DNA of 64,000 nucleotides from Calliopum simillimum (GCA_951812925.1 OX638368.1:122783309-122847308); one strand, 5' to 3'. Shown: positions 11,355 through 23,138, counted from the first letter of the stretch. Notes: generated from the letters alone by a model not told the origin. Numbers and translations are program-made.

Positions 11355-12056
11355 CATTATGTTACCAATAACACCCAAAATCATGATGGTTATACAAAAA
11401 ACCATCGATGTAGTGCGTATATAAGACGGAATTTGTGGCATCTCGTAGTAAGTGCCCGTTGCATTCTGAGACTGTGTTGCAAAAGTTTCATTTTCACTGC
11501 CACCATCATCTTTGTCAAGAGTACCGCTTGAGTATGTGACCACAATGGGAGCTGTCGTTGGTATTTGGTTTGACATATTTGGCGGTGGATTAATGCCGAC
11601 AGCGGCAATTTTTGTTGTCGCTGATGTTTTAGTTGTTTTGACAGCATTAGAATTGGTTGCAACACCAAGTTGAGATGCAACAACACTTTGGCTACCAATA
11701 ACATCTTCAAAGGAACCATTAGTGCTCCTAACCACATATTCACTAATTACATTTGCTGTTGCTGTTGCACTTTGTCGGAAATTCACATTATGGTGTTTGC
11801 CAATGGAGGTGTTGGTGTTACTTGCATTTCGAGCAGCTCTTGCTGTGCTACGCGGGTGGGTTGTTGTTGTGGGTGCGAGCGTCCCAACGCTAACGACACA
11901 TTGGTTAAATGTCAGCAGTAGCAGCAATAGCAGTTGCAATACTACGTTATTGACTTTAATGCTCTTCGTAACATGTGTCCTGTGGCAGTTTGTCTGACGC
12001 GTGTGTGCATCGATTTTGTTGCTGCTGCTAAAACTCAAGACGCCACTCGCGTCCGT
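11355..12056 (-). CDS. ETHR: ETHR coding exon 1: extracellular N-terminus and TM1 (start uncertain)
   Basis: The only in-frame ATG is at 11574-11576, in a fair fly translation context (AAT before ATG). It gives a 54-residue extracellular segment with glycosylation sequons (NMS just before it, NET, NAT) and then TM1 (about residues 55-79) with the conserved GN pair. The frame stays open upstream to 12089, where an in-frame TAA lies at 12090-12092. That upstream part reads like an extracellular domain: a run of seven leucines at the middle of a hydrophobic segment, then Thr/Asn/Ala-rich sequence with further sequons (NAS, NTS, NGS). It has no ATG. Either the extra part is 5' untranslated sequence, or an upstream exon supplies the start and joins at the possible acceptor AACAAAATTTCAG (AG at 12057-12058). 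The range given is the outer limit. Confidence 0.8.
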
Positions 12057-12600
12057 CTGAAATTTTGTTAAAAAGTCCGTATTCGAAAGTTAACGCTGTC
12101 TTACTTGAAAGGACACTGTGTGACAGCAACTAATGCTCCTTCGTTCTGATTTCAGTAATTTAACAAAAGGATGGATGGATTTCGCAGTCGTCAATGCGGC
12201 AGTGGCGGCGACACTGTGAGTTTTTTTTAAGAAACATGGAGTTTAACTTGATTACAAGTAAAATTGTCCGGAAGCACTTTATTTTGGCTGCTTAAATTGT
12301 ACTCCCGCTGTTGAGGTAATTTTGTTGTTATTTTTCTTGTTGTTGTTGTGGTTTTTGTTGTTGCTCGGTAAAGTCTATGTTTTTCTTGATTGATTAGTTG
12401 AATTCGATTTCGATGTCTCCACAGGCGGTCGGTCAGCTCACCAGTTGTGATTTTACTGATAATGTGTTCCATACATTTTGGTTCTGTGTTCCAAAAAACA
12501 TTCAACTAATAACATGTTGAGGCTTTTCAATGTAGCAGTTGTTTAATGAGGAGATAGATCTTTGTCCTGGGGTTTTTGTGTGACATTGAAAATTGTACTT
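12057..12600 (-). promoter_or_regulatory. Probable 5' untranslated/upstream region of ETHR
   Basis: CAACAACAAC and GTTGTTG-type runs, several stops in every frame and no transposon termini give this the look of fly 5' untranslated sequence on the minus strand. A TATCAGTAA match to the initiator lies near 12460, without a good downstream element. Extent and start are not determined. Confidence 0.35.
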
Positions 12601-13336
12601 AACGAGTAAATTTCTATTCTTTTTTATCTGGCATTTGAAATTGATGAGTTTTCATTTTAAGTGTGTCCTTAATAAATATTCCTTCAGGAAAGAGTTAACA
12701 GTTAACTTTTATTGAATTTTCTGTTTAATCTTTTTTGCAAACTCCTGATCGGAAAGAATATTGGAAATACATAAATCTTAAATTGCATTTTTTTTTATTC
12801 ATGGTTTCAACTTTGCCTGATGAAAAAAGGTGTGTTATGTTTCGTCAAACCATTTTTTTTCTGAGATTTTCATTTCAAGACACATCTGTAAAATTTTCAA
12901 AGCCTGTGATTTTTGTATCTCAAAATAGCCCTGAAAACAGTCTAGCTAATGGTATACTTAAGTCTTTGTAAGTAGCAAATGCTTTAAAAACTTAAATTAA
13001 AAGTGTTATCCAATGACCCACAATGTTTCTCAAAATCGGGCTGTATAGAATAGTACTATCCATATATATGACGCGTCGTGACAAAAGGGATGTTATCTTG
13101 CCAGAGGTCAAATTTGAGATTGTGATACCATTGGATAAAGGATGAAATTCTGATGAGAATGCAGAAGACAAAGTTATGGCAGCTTGGATACTGTAGTTCC
13201 GAATAGATAGTTCAGTTTAAAGTTCGGAAACTTTTGTGTTAAAGTTCGTTAAGGTTCGGTAAACATTAATTTCTATACTATTTAGCAATTAATATATACC
13301 AACTCAAATCAGCTCCAGTCATCTTGAGATATGTAG
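12601..13336. other. Unannotated sequence upstream of ETHR
   Basis: No coding potential or element ends recognised. Sequence just left of 13337 may be the remainder of the LINE fragment seen right of 15345. Confidence 0.4.
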
Positions 13337-13440
13337 GTACACGGAGAAATTAAATGCTCAAATTTCAAGTCAGAATAGTCACAACTTTACCTTGCTGTTT
13401 TAGTAAATTTAAAATTTTCGAATGATAGTAATAGTACGTA

Positions 13441-14145
13441 GAGTAGAACGGGGTAATGTCGTGCAGGGGGTAATGTCGTGCACTGGCTGTTTTAGCCCAA
13501 AGAATTGAATGATTTACCAACTGTTCGTAAGGTAGGGACCTGCTGACCTACTGAGCTTATGCATATAATACTAGCAATTTTCACCAGTTCGTCTCTACAG
13601 AGTAACCTTTTTTTCAAAACGCACGCTTTCGGGACGATAAAAGTGTTTTTTCATCGGGTCAGAAAAATAATTTTCCTTGCGGGAAAATATATCAGGTAAG
13701 TGTTTTCTAAAACGAAATATCCTGCCAAAGAAAAGAAGTATTTGGTTTTAGAAAAAAATTTTGGGCTTCACCGAGTTATCGAAGTTGACCTTTAAAACGA
13801 CCATTGGGGTTATGTCGAGCACATTCACTTACACAAACACAATTCCTCGCTACACAAATGTTGTTACACATGGATGTAACCAATGAAATTATCTTTCGAT
13901 CGGATGCTTATTCGTTGCATTCGCTTGAGATGTACCCCACAAATTTTGAGGGGGGTAATGTCGTGCACATTTTTTTTTTTTTTTCACTTACACAAACACA
14001 ATTCCTCGCTACACAAATGTTGTTACACATGGATGTAACCAATGAAATTATCTTTCGATCGGATGCTTACTCGTCGCATTCGCTTGAGATGTACGGCTTT
14101 ACGAGCATGTCAAGGTTGAGTGCACGACATTGCCCCGTTCTACTT
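13441..14145. mobile_element. TA-flanked element C, copy 1, with internal duplication
   Basis: Ends GAGTAGAACGGGGTAATGTC and its complement GCCCCGTTCTACTt. The motif GGTAATGTCGTGCA recurs just inside. Segment 13826-13936 is repeated at 13984-14094 with few changes, separated by another GGGGTAATGTCGTGCAC, as if a second partial copy had been joined in. A second copy at 45627-46176 lacks the duplication. No transposase; the terminal design resembles other pogo-like derivatives in this window. Confidence 0.72.
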
Positions 14146-14225
14146 TATATAGTAATTTCTTTGAAAGAATTAAGGCGATATTAACTTTACTGTAAAGCAC
14201 AAACAAAAAAAAAAAAAAAAATAAA

Positions 14226-14336
14226 CAAACTGATCGGACTAGGATTCGCACTGGGATCCGTCCGTGTGATAGATAGAAACATATTATTTTTACTTACAAT
14301 TACAAACTTGTTAGACCTCTTCACCACTGACCTATA
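14226..14336 (-). repeat. Probable tRNA-derived SINE
   Basis: Read on the minus strand, GGTCAGTGGTGAAGAGG resembles an A-box region and GTGCGAATCC resembles a B-box. An A-run lies on its 3' side. Too diverged to be a functional tRNA gene. Confidence 0.4.
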
Positions 14337-14723
14337 TGATGAAGAAGTATAAAATGTGTATATTAAGGAAATATCTGTCCAAACATAAAAATTTTTACTA
14401 GAATTATGTAGTATAAATGGTTATACGTATAAGATAAGGTAATTGATGTTTGAAATTTAGTGTTAATTACTTTAATTTTTTTACTACTCGAGTCGAGTTA
14501 AAATGATGACAGTCACTTTTCTCTGTGAGCGAGTTTTTTTTTTTAATTAATTTTTACTAGAATTATAAAGTAAAAATGTATATACATTTTTCTGGCAGAA
14601 AGTATAATTAACTCAACGTATAGAAAAATTTAGGCAATTTAGAGTAAATATTACTTTATTATTTAACTATATTTTATTTGTAAAAATTACTTTACGAAAC
14701 GATCAATAGTTCATACCTGAGGT

Positions 14724-15243
14724 AACACAGTGCAACAAATTGAAAAGAAACCAATCTGAATTTGATCTCGATAACTTTTTTAGACTAATTCAGGGTCGCT
14801 GATTCCGAATCCTTCAACCGTTTTATCTTATCCCTTCTTGGATCCAAGTTACCCTTGATTTAAAGTGCAGAGAACACTATTTTCAGTCATATGGCGTACA
14901 TCCAAGAAGTAGTGTAGTTCAATTTTGCATTAAATGTCCCTGACCTCCCTCTTTAAACCATAATTTTATTTTTTCCGATTCAGCCGCTACTTTCTGAGAT
15001 ATTATCCACTGAAGTAAAGGTATCATAAATCTCTATAAAGGACTATATTCAATTTGTATAGCTTTACTGCAATGGATGATATCTCGGAAGACAATGGCCG
15101 AATCGGAAAAAATAAACTTATTGCTTAAGAAGAAGATCACTACTTAAATCAAAAAAAACGGTTGCCGGATTCAGAATAAGCGACCCTGAATTAGTCAAAA
15201 AAAGTTATTGACATTAAATTCAGATTTTTGTGTTGCACAGTGT
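14724..15243. mobile_element. Foldback element family G, second copy
   Basis: ACACAGTGCAACA at the left pairs with TGTTGCACAGTGT at the right. Inner arms (GATCTCGATAAC, ATTCAGGGTCGCT, TGAAGTAAAGGTAT) also pair. Homologous to 10530-11075. Confidence 0.72.
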
Positions 15244-15339
15244 AATTTATGTTTAAAATTTTGTGTTAATTAATTAATTAATTTACTATACTACCCGAGT
15301 GGGGTAAAAATTATGATTGTTTATCACTGAATTTTCTGC

Positions 15340-15860
15340 GTGTACCTGGACACAGTGAAATTGAAGGTAATGAAACTGCAGATAAGCTCGCTAGGAAAGG
15401 GTCATCAACACAATTTGAGTTTTATTAAATTAAACCTAAAAAATTGACTGGACAGAAGAGTTCAAAAAGGTTGAGATGACACCCTAGGCCATAAACAGTT
15501 AAAAGCATTTATGCCAAGAGTTTCTAAATAAATAACAACCAGTTAACAAAAGATACACGGACTGGATTTCTCACAGGGCATTGCCCAACAAGGAAGCACC
15601 TCTCCAACATGGGATTAGTCCAATATAAATTCTGTAGATTCTGTAATGAAGAAGAGGAAAACGCAGAACAAAATCTATGTCACAGACTTCGTTACTTTTT
15701 TATAGCGTATCCCTCTTCTAACGTGGGCACCTTACACTCAAGGGACATACTAGCATTCATTAATGTCAAGCGCCTATGGACTGACTTCTAATTAAGTCTT
15801 ATCAGGGCTAGCACAATAGGCCTCATTGATTGCGGTGACATTTGGCAACTGGATCCCAAC
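15340..15860 (+). pseudogene. 5'-truncated LINE: RNase H domain and C-terminal zinc-knuckle region
   Basis: Translation gives VPGHSEIEGNETADKLAR, the third-aspartate block of the RNase H domain found in some non-LTR retrotransposons. After stops and frame changes come TGHCPTRKHLSNMG and FCRFCNEEEENAEQ, the usual C-terminal cysteine region of these elements. Reverse transcriptase and endonuclease parts are absent; the left side is replaced by the MITE ending at 15345. It is dead. Clade not assigned. Confidence 0.72.
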
Positions 15861-16213
15861 CCTTTTCTTATTCCAATTCTATCTAAGCAAAGATATCTTA
15901 AGTTTCGTACCAATATTTTTATACTCTATACTGAGGGTAAAATCATAGAGCATAGGATAAGCCAAAACAGGAATATATTCCAGATTAGCGCCACTTTCTT
16001 AGTCTATGAAACCATGTCCGTTTCTTTCTTTGTAGTTTCGCGAATTTCACGATTGAGTATTCGAAATGGCAAAAAACGACACTTCCACAGTTTTAATATC
16101 TAATTTAAAAACGTAATCCAAAACTTAAATTTTGACAGAATTGTGTGCAATGGTAAATTGATTAACATGAAAACGGGCCTTAAATTCCTCTATCTTGGAG
16201 AATAAGCAGTATA
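15861..16213. other. Unannotated stretch
   Basis: AT-rich sequence between the LINE fragment and the Helitron; nothing recognised. Confidence 0.4.
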
Positions 16214-16810
16214 TCTATATATACAAAAATTAAATGGTGTCCGTATGTATGATTTACATATTTTTTTTTTTAAATTGTTTGTTATGGTCTGTAGAAGGTT
16301 CTTAAGGGGGTGGGATGCCTTTGTGGGGAACGGGGGTTGCACCCCCCATACGAAAAAAATACAAAAAATGCTATATCTCTACAGTTATACAAGCTATGAT
16401 TATGAAAGTTGATGAACTTACGCACAATGTACATATCTACCATTCACCATGCAAAACTTGGGGGATATTGGGTGTAGGAGAATTGCATTCACTTTTCAAA
16501 AATACACAAAATGCTATATTTCTTCACATATCGCAGATATCGTTATAAAACTTGGTACATACATGAATATTCTATCTACCATTTACTTTGAAAAACTTGG
16601 GCGGGGGGTAAGAAGGGGGAGTTGCACCCTACAAACAAAAAATATATAAAATGCTATATCTTTGTACCTATGGGAGCTATGATTACAAAAGTTGATACAT
16701 GGATCTTTAAAAACCTTGGTGATTGGAAGAGAGCGATGATGGAGATGGATGGGACTTCGTATGTAAAGGCATCGGGAATGGGCGAAAGAAGTCGCAACCA
16801 GGCCAGCTAG
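16214..16810 (+). mobile_element. Non-autonomous Helitron
   Basis: Begins A|TCTATATATACAAAAATT and ends GGCCAGCTAG|T, matching the TC...CTRR ends and the A/T insertion site of Helitrons. A short hairpin (GCGA...TCGC) lies near the 3' end. Inside are three units of about 142 bases sharing AAAATGCTATAT (near 16363, 16508, 16648). No Rep/helicase. A relative lies at 39719-40710. Confidence 0.72.
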
Positions 16811-16924
16811 TCTATATATAAATAGGCAAACTAAATCGGTTCAATCTCTATTTATATACCTAAATCTTAACCGATTTGCTTGATTATCTCTTTTGTGAAG
16901 AAGAGCAGTGCATAGGATAATACT

Positions 16925-17560
16925 TTTTTTTTTAAATGGGCGGTGCCACTCCCCAAATAGAAAAAACTCTCTCACGGATAAACCACTGCATCGATTTTTA
17001 CAAAATTTGGTATGGAGATAGGGTTAGCACTAAGGAACGATAAAATGACCATTATGTTTTTAAGTGGGCAGAGCCACGCCCCTAATGGTATGATATGCTA
17101 CCAGTGCTAAACTGCTCCGCCGATTTTTATGGAATTCGATTTAGTTGGCGAAGCCACGCCCCTAAATGGAAAAAACGCTCTCACGGCTAAACCACTGCAT
17201 CGAATTTTACGAATATATGAATATAGAGTTAGCACTAAAGAACGATAACATGACCATAATGTTTTTAGTGGGCAGAGCCAAAAAAAAATTCTTACGTCTA
17301 AACCACTGCATCAATTTTTATGAAATTTGGTATGGAGATAGGGTTAGCACTAAGAAACGATGAAATGCCCATTATGTTTTTTAGTGGGCGGAGCTACGCC
17401 CCTAATGGTATGATATGCTACCAGTGCTAAACTGCTCCGCCGATTTTTATGGAATTCGATACTGAGATAGGCTTAACACTAAGGATGGCTAATTAAAAGT
17501 TGATAATTTTTAGAGGAGGGTTCCACGCCCGTAAATAGAATATACAATTTCACGGGAAAA
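16925..17560 (+). repeat. Tandem-unit repeat family B, copy 1
   Basis: About five diverged units of 115-160 bases, each with GGCGGTGCCACGCCCCTAA-like, AAACCACTGCATCGATTTT and TATGGAGATAGGGTTAGCAC motifs. The same family at 53880-54900 is split by a hAT-type foldback. Confidence 0.7.
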
Positions 17561-18035
17561 CTGCTGCATTAACTGCATTAGATCTAACTCTAGTTAATAT
17601 AAAAACTTGATCATTTCGGGCGAACAACACATATTGACACTTGGCAGGCAATGTGAGTTAATTTTTCCTATGCGTGTCTCAGAAAAGTTGGCGTCAAACA
17701 CAAAGTGCTTAAAAGTGTCTCTCAATTTTATTGTATGTATTAGAAAAGGTTTCTATCCTCTTAGAAAAAAAAAAAAAAAAAAAATGTGGGCGAAACCTAG
17801 CGGAACAAATACATTATGCGTTTTTTGCATAACAATTGCTTACTGATTTTGTGAAATGATTCGATTTTAATTAAGTTAATCACAACTATCAAAAAAGTAT
17901 ATCTTATTTCGGGTTTCAAATTTAAGGGTTCGATAGTGCTCTCTATTATAAAGAGATTCCATGTTCAAACATTTCAAGCGGTGCTGTAACCACACAATTT
18001 TTACAGTGAACACTTTATTTTCATTTTTTACTTAC
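17561..18035. other. Unannotated stretch
   Basis: No element ends or coding potential recognised; an A-run lies near 17766-17784. Confidence 0.4.
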
Positions 18036-18123
18036 AGAATATAAGTTGCATCCAAGAAGCGTTGTAGGAATAGCTGGATCTTTCTCATCGGTTTCTCAAG
18101 GTCTTTGAATAAGACAATGCAAT
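18036..18123 (-). other. Candidate 88-base internal exon (possibly ETHR 5' untranslated)
   Basis: On the minus strand, a pyrimidine-rich acceptor ending GTTTTTACAG precedes ATTGCATTGTC, and the segment ends ATTCT followed by a full donor GTAAGTAAAA (18026-18035). Joined to the acceptor at 12057, none of its ATGs stays in the receptor frame, so if used it would be non-coding. No repeat copy of the whole segment was seen in the window. Confidence 0.35.
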
Positions 18124-19619
18124 CTGTAAAAACATATTTAAAAAAAACTTTTTTTTGACTTTTGGCCAGCTTTAAGGAATGTGAACCAGTGTGCGTTTCC
18201 ATTGAGAAGAAAATACTTTTAATTTCAAGACTTCTAACTGTCGACTTTTTGATTTTAAAATGTCTATGCCGCCAATATATAGTTTCAAATAATGCCCAAC
18301 TGCATACACTTCATCAAATGAGAGAGAGAAAAAACTTTAACTCCAACTAAAATCGTTCGCCCCAACTGTTTGCAATGCCACCACTTTAGTGCTTGTTCAA
18401 CATGCGAGTAACTGACATTTAATGACACACCATGTCGCATTGTGCGGTCATATTGATAAATTGGGTAAATAAATTTTTCACATCGAACACACATGATTGC
18501 GTTTAACTTGCTGTGAAGAAGCAATCATTCATTCATCAGATTGTTTTTTTGTTTTCTTTAACTAAACTGGGGCAAAAAGGATTTACCGCATGAATCCATA
18601 GAAAACACATTAAACTTAAATTGCACATAGTTTTGGTATGCCGACTTTAAAATAAGCCCAGTGCATTACTCATGGCTGGCGAAATCCGGAAAATCACTTC
18701 AAAAAGTTTCCTTAAAATATATGTTGCCCATTGATTTCGTCTCTTTCATTTCATTTTCACTTTAGTAGCAATCAATCGATACATTGAACATTCGAATAAA
18801 AACGGCTTAAAGGCAGATTTATTGTCGCTTGGCACCATGCGCTCCCAAAAGATAGCATATGCTACTTGGGATATAAAACGCAAATTTTTAACCGATTTAT
18901 TGCATCATAATGGTAAAATAATGGCTTTGGGTCGTCGTTCAAATTCATTACACTTTGTTTTCTCGCAACCAAACGGTGGAGGAGGCGCATCGAAAATAGA
19001 AAGCTATTAAAGTAACAGTTATATGTAGATTGAGAGTGTTGTTGTTGTGGTTGGTTATTCTTCCAACCAACAACAATAGCAATCGCTGTTAACTCATGAT
19101 ACGTCTGGCAATAGAAATATCTTATCATTTTGTGATAACTTAAAGAATGCCCATGCCGTTCGTAGTTCAAATGTTATTCGATATCAATTTTAGATTATTT
19201 CCCTTCCTGAGAAAACGTCATCTGGCTGTCTAAACGTTTCAATAGTTTTTTTTTTTTTTTTTTTTGTTTGGTACGTAAGTACATACGATATATGAGTTTG
19301 TTTGTTAACTCTGATGGTGTTTGATATATGAGACCATGTGCTTGCATCACATGTTGGCACAAAAAATTCGAATTGGAAGAGTTATTGTATTCTCTCACAA
19401 AGCAAGTGCAAAGTTAAAAGTGCGTAATTTTCTATACATTTAGTGCACCATCTTATGTGACTGACAAATTCTTTGAGCTCTGAGACTTACTTACTTGTCT
19501 AAACCTACAGGGTTTTCGTATGCAAAGTTCTTTGAGTTGGATCTTCTTCATTTGATAATTTAACGATTTTGCGACTAACGGAGGTACATACAGCAAAATA
19601 CGAAATTACTCTAATATAT
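18124..19619. other. Unannotated, largely single-copy-looking sequence
   Basis: No transposon termini recognised. Contains a long T-run at about 19246-19265. Small frames on both strands show no recognisable domain. If the receptor starts at the distal promoter this is intron. Confidence 0.4.
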
Positions 19620-20313
19620 TACACAGAAAAAAATATATCAAAATTACCAGCAACGGGCTATAAAATGCGTGCAAATGAGTTTAGGTCTTTTGTGAGTCAG
19701 GTCAGGAAACACAAGGCATCCGCATATCGATTTTTATAATAAATAATATAATAAAACTGAGTTATGAACCACATTTTTTCCACAAAACTTTATTGAACAG
19801 GATGACAAATTTGGTTTTTTGTTTGGTAATTATCTGTTATAATAGAAAGTAATTTCAAAGCAAATGGAGTTTCAGTCAAATTTATTATAATGATGGCAGT
19901 AGTGCTGATGGCTAAGGCGCGCATCTATCACACCGTGCATATCTATCGCACGACCAGTTTTTCCGGTTCAAATCCCTCCCAATGTTAAAAGCAAAAACAT
20001 TTTTTTTTTTAAATTTCATTGCTTTTTTTGGAATTTTAATTGATTAATTTTTATTTTAATTGTTTCTTTTTTTTAATAAAAATTGTTTGAAAAAAAATTA
20101 ATAATGAAAAAAATTATATTTCTGTTTAAAAGTATTTACTGTCGTGTTAGATAATTTTGACTATGCTAATATTGAAATATTTCCTTCTAAGCAGCTTTAA
20201 AATTTTTATTAAATTTTTAGGTAGTTTTTAATAAAAATGTAAAATGATTTACAAAAGTTCAGTAATTTTTTAACGGTTTTCGCTACAAAAATTAAAAACC
20301 TTTTCTTTCCGTG
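19620..20313. mobile_element. MITE with ACACAGAAAAAA-type ends enclosing a SINE
   Basis: Left TACACAGAAAAAAAT and right TTTTCTTTCCGTGCA are loosely inverted. The ends resemble those of the ACGGAGA-type MITEs at 13337 and 36126. Interior after 20000 is T/A-rich. Limits approximate. Confidence 0.4.
19897..19985 (+). repeat. tRNA-derived SINE
   Basis: TGATGGCTAAGGCGCGCATC (A-box-like) and CCGGTTCAAATCCCTCCC (a perfect B-box core GGTTCAAATCC). The spacing, interior and A-rich tail suggest a SINE rather than a functional tRNA; no convincing acceptor stem. Confidence 0.5.
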
Positions 20314-21485
20314 CACTTGTTCGTTTATTTATATGAAAAGCCCCTGTTATCTATTTATATTTGCTTGAGTTCCAATATATTAGTTTTCTGTGAAGCTTGC
20401 TATGAACATAACAGTATCAGTACTGTTAATAAGCACACAGAACTAGACTTATTATACAAGGGGCAGGGAACCATACGTGAAGAAAGAGAACTCCGTCTCC
20501 GATCGGATAGTTGTGGAAATTGATGGTTGGTGTCTCATCTCAAACTGTTCCAAATCAAAATAAACTTTTTTAAAATCAAATAAAGCCCCCTTTCCAAGCC
20601 CTCCCGAAGGTCGATCTTTTTTCAATTTAATTTAAACATTAAAAAAAAAAATCGACATGTTAAACTACATACACCTCAGATGTAGGGGAGATGTGTGTAT
20701 CTTGGTCCAAGTGTCGATTGCCGCTCAACAACTGCACGTTTACGATGATGTTCTTCTATAGATTATTCCGCTCATGCCAATGATTGATCTTAGTTGGTTT
20801 CAGACTGTCAAGATGTATTTTTTTGGAGTAAACTACGAAACGTTTGGTGAGAATTTTACTTGAAATATTTAAGTTTAACAACACCAGCAAGGAAGTTTAG
20901 TTATTGTTTTAGGCTTTAAGTGTGTTTTGGATGTATTTTCATTAATAAATGTTATGGTAGTTGACAGTTTTAAAAACCTTGGACCTATGCTTACTAATGA
21001 GCGAGCCTTTTTCGACGGGCAACCAGGAAGCCCCAATGGCCTATCAAAATAATATTATTATTATTATTTACGTGATTTATGTATTTATTTACAACCAGTG
21101 TTTAATTAATTATTTTTTTCTAAATGTATTTTTTTGTATTATGATTTTTGTTTATGACTTTTTATTTTTTTTTATTTTTTAATTTTTTTTTTTTTTTTTA
21201 AAAAAAATAAAATTTGGGGAGCATACTATGAATCTTCAAACAATATTCTTGTAAGTCTTCGAAGACAGTTTTAGCGACTCTTCGAAGAATCTTTTTATGA
21301 GTCCCAGAAGTATCTTCTAAGCGACTCGCCTGTACCGGACAGTTTCTCCCGAATGATGAGTCTTCTACAATCAAAAGACAAGCTCGTCGGCGATCAATTA
21401 AATCTTCATGGAGTTTTCCAGGCGAAGCTTCCGGGATCGAAAATGCTAGCTGGGATGGTTCTTTCATAATTTATTATAATTTATT
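20314..21485. other. Unannotated sequence with a T-rich tract
   Basis: Low-complexity T/A tract at about 21040-21210. A region 21240-21420 repeats TCTTCGAAG-like words. The minus-strand frame 21198-21467 has no recognised domain. Confidence 0.35.
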
Positions 21486-23138
21486 ATATAATTTTTTTTT
21501 ATAGTTTTTACATTGAAATCGATGAGACACGTATTTTTTCCTTTTGCTTGATATTGAGTTCTTTCGTCGTGGGGAATTTTTTAAAATTCGTCTACAAACT
21601 CAATTTTGCGCTATTGTCGCATGTCAATTTTCACGGAAAATGTGATAACTTTGCAAAAAAACGTCCGATCTTCGTAATTTTTGGTATGTTTGTAGCTAAG
21701 AGGTTCCTCTAAAAGAAAAAAATATGATTCAGGGTATATTTCAAAAAATAATTTTTATATCGTCATTTGAAAAAAAAAAAATCAAAAAATTTTTGACTTG
21801 AAAAATTTCCAATTGCATAATTTTTTTTTTTTCTTGATATTTGTTTTTTTAAATAGCCATACATATAAACAATATTATGTAGCAGCCTCTATTAGCCCAA
21901 ATTCTTTGTATGGGAATTATGATTTTTTGAAAAAACAGTCCCAATTATTTAGTAATTTTGGGCTTCATTCATGATATACTTATGTTATCATTTCGTCAGA
22001 AGTAGCTCAATCGTTATGATATTTTGTCTGTCAACAGTCAAAGGTCCGTTCTAGAAGAAAGAATCATGAAGTGTAGTACATTTTTGGACATTTTTTTTAT
22101 AACCGTCTTTAAAATAGAAAAAAAATCAAATGACTTTTAGCCCAAAAATGTTAGCATAGCTACGATTTTTCCATTCTTTATTACTGTTTTTGTATATCAA
22201 TTTGTAAGTAGACAATTTTCAGAAGCTTATTCATACCTTAATTTCGTTTTTTATTCAATATTATTTTTCAAACTCCATGCAAGTAGGTACATTTATTCGA
22301 GTAATTTGATTATTGCTGCAACATTGTTCCACTGGGTCTTCTTGGTCTTTCTGAACTTTTGTACGTCACGAGCTTCAAGTAATTTGACAGCCACATTTGG
22401 AGTATGCTTCTGAAAATTGTCTACTTACAAATTGATATACGTGTACAAAAACAGTAATAAAGAATGGAAAAATCGTAGCTATGCTAAAATTTTTGGGCTA
22501 AAAGTCATTTGATTTTTTTTTCTATTTTAAAGATGGTTATAAAGAAAATATCCAAAAATGTACTACATTTCATGATTCTTTCTTCTAGAACGGACCTTTG
22601 ACTGTTGACAGATAAAATATCATAACGATTGAGCTACTTTTGACGAAATGGTAACATATATCATGAATGAAGCCCAAAATTACTAAATAATTGGGACTGT
22701 TTTTTCAAAAAATCATAATTCCCAAACAACAAATTTGGGCTAATAGAGGCTGTTACATAATATTGTTTATATGTATGGCTATTTAAAAAAAAAAAAATAT
22801 GAAGAAAAAAAAAAATTTTGCAATTGGAAATTTTTTAAGTCAAAAATTTTTTGATTTTTTTTTTTCAAATGACGATATAAAAATTATTCTTGAAATATAC
22901 CCTGAATCATATTTTTTTCTTTTAGAGGAACCTCTTAGCTACAAACATACCAAAAATTACGAAGATCGGACGTTTTTTCGCAAAGTTATCACATTTTCCG
23001 TGAAAATTGACATGCGCAAAATTGAGTTTGTAGACGAATTTTAAAAAATTCCCCACGAAGAAAGAACTCAAAATCAAGCAAAAGGAAAAAATACGTGTCT
23101 CATCGATTTCAATGTAGAAACTATAAAAAAAATTATAT
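21486..23138. mobile_element. 1.65 kb near-complete palindrome (foldback element)
   Basis: From 21486 (ATATAATTTT) the sequence matches the reverse complement of that running back from 23138, including TCGATTTCAATGTA, GAACCTCTTAGCTAC, GACCTTTGACTGTTGACAG and ACAATTTTCAGAAGC. The arms meet near 22300. Each arm is about 0.7-0.8 kb with only scattered differences. No transposase frame; frames such as 22799-23044 are palindrome by-products. Confidence 0.82.

Larger units (their letters stand above)
44..12056 (-). other. ETHR: Gene body of ecdysis-triggering hormone receptor (ETHR-like GPCR), four coding exons
   Basis: This is a class A G-protein-coupled receptor for ecdysis-triggering hormone, the peptide released by Inka cells at moulting. 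The receptor sits in the plasma membrane of peptidergic neurons and other targets. Four minus-strand exons join through consensus splice sites: donors GTAAGT, GTAAGT and GTAAAT, with acceptors ending TTAAG, TTCAG and TATAG. Intron phases are 0, 1 and 2. From the ATG at 11574-11576 the product is 467 residues, about the length I recall for the fly receptor. Seen in the sequence: seven hydrophobic segments, LSIADL in TM2, an ERY box after TM3, a CLLPF motif in TM6 where most receptors have CWxP, and NPILY in TM7. Introns are 87, 2457 and 7585 bases. The family call is by recognition of the protein; no database search was run. Confidence 0.9.
13337..15345. mobile_element. MITE (ACGGAGAAA-type ends, GTAC flanks) with nested insertions
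   Basis: GTACACGGAGAAATT at the left and its near reverse complement AATTTTCTGCGTGTAC at the right. The GTAC on each side may be a target duplication. The host interior has TTTACTAGAATTAT-type repeats. Inside lie a TA-flanked element (13441-14145), a tRNA-like SINE (about 14226-14336) and a foldback (14724-15243). Similar ends occur at 19620-20313 and 36126-37679. Confidence 0.5.

Noticed and set aside
12227..12505. 92-codon minus-strand frame upstream of ETHR
   Set aside because: Thr-rich stretch derived from CAACAA runs, not in frame with the receptor and not similar to any protein I know; more likely untranslated leader.
19897..19985. Functional tRNA gene
   Set aside because: Good B-box but no acceptor-stem pairing; reads as a SINE head.
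21198..21467. 89-codon minus-strand frame
   Set aside because: Looks protein-like in composition but no domain, no splice or promoter context; left as unannotated.
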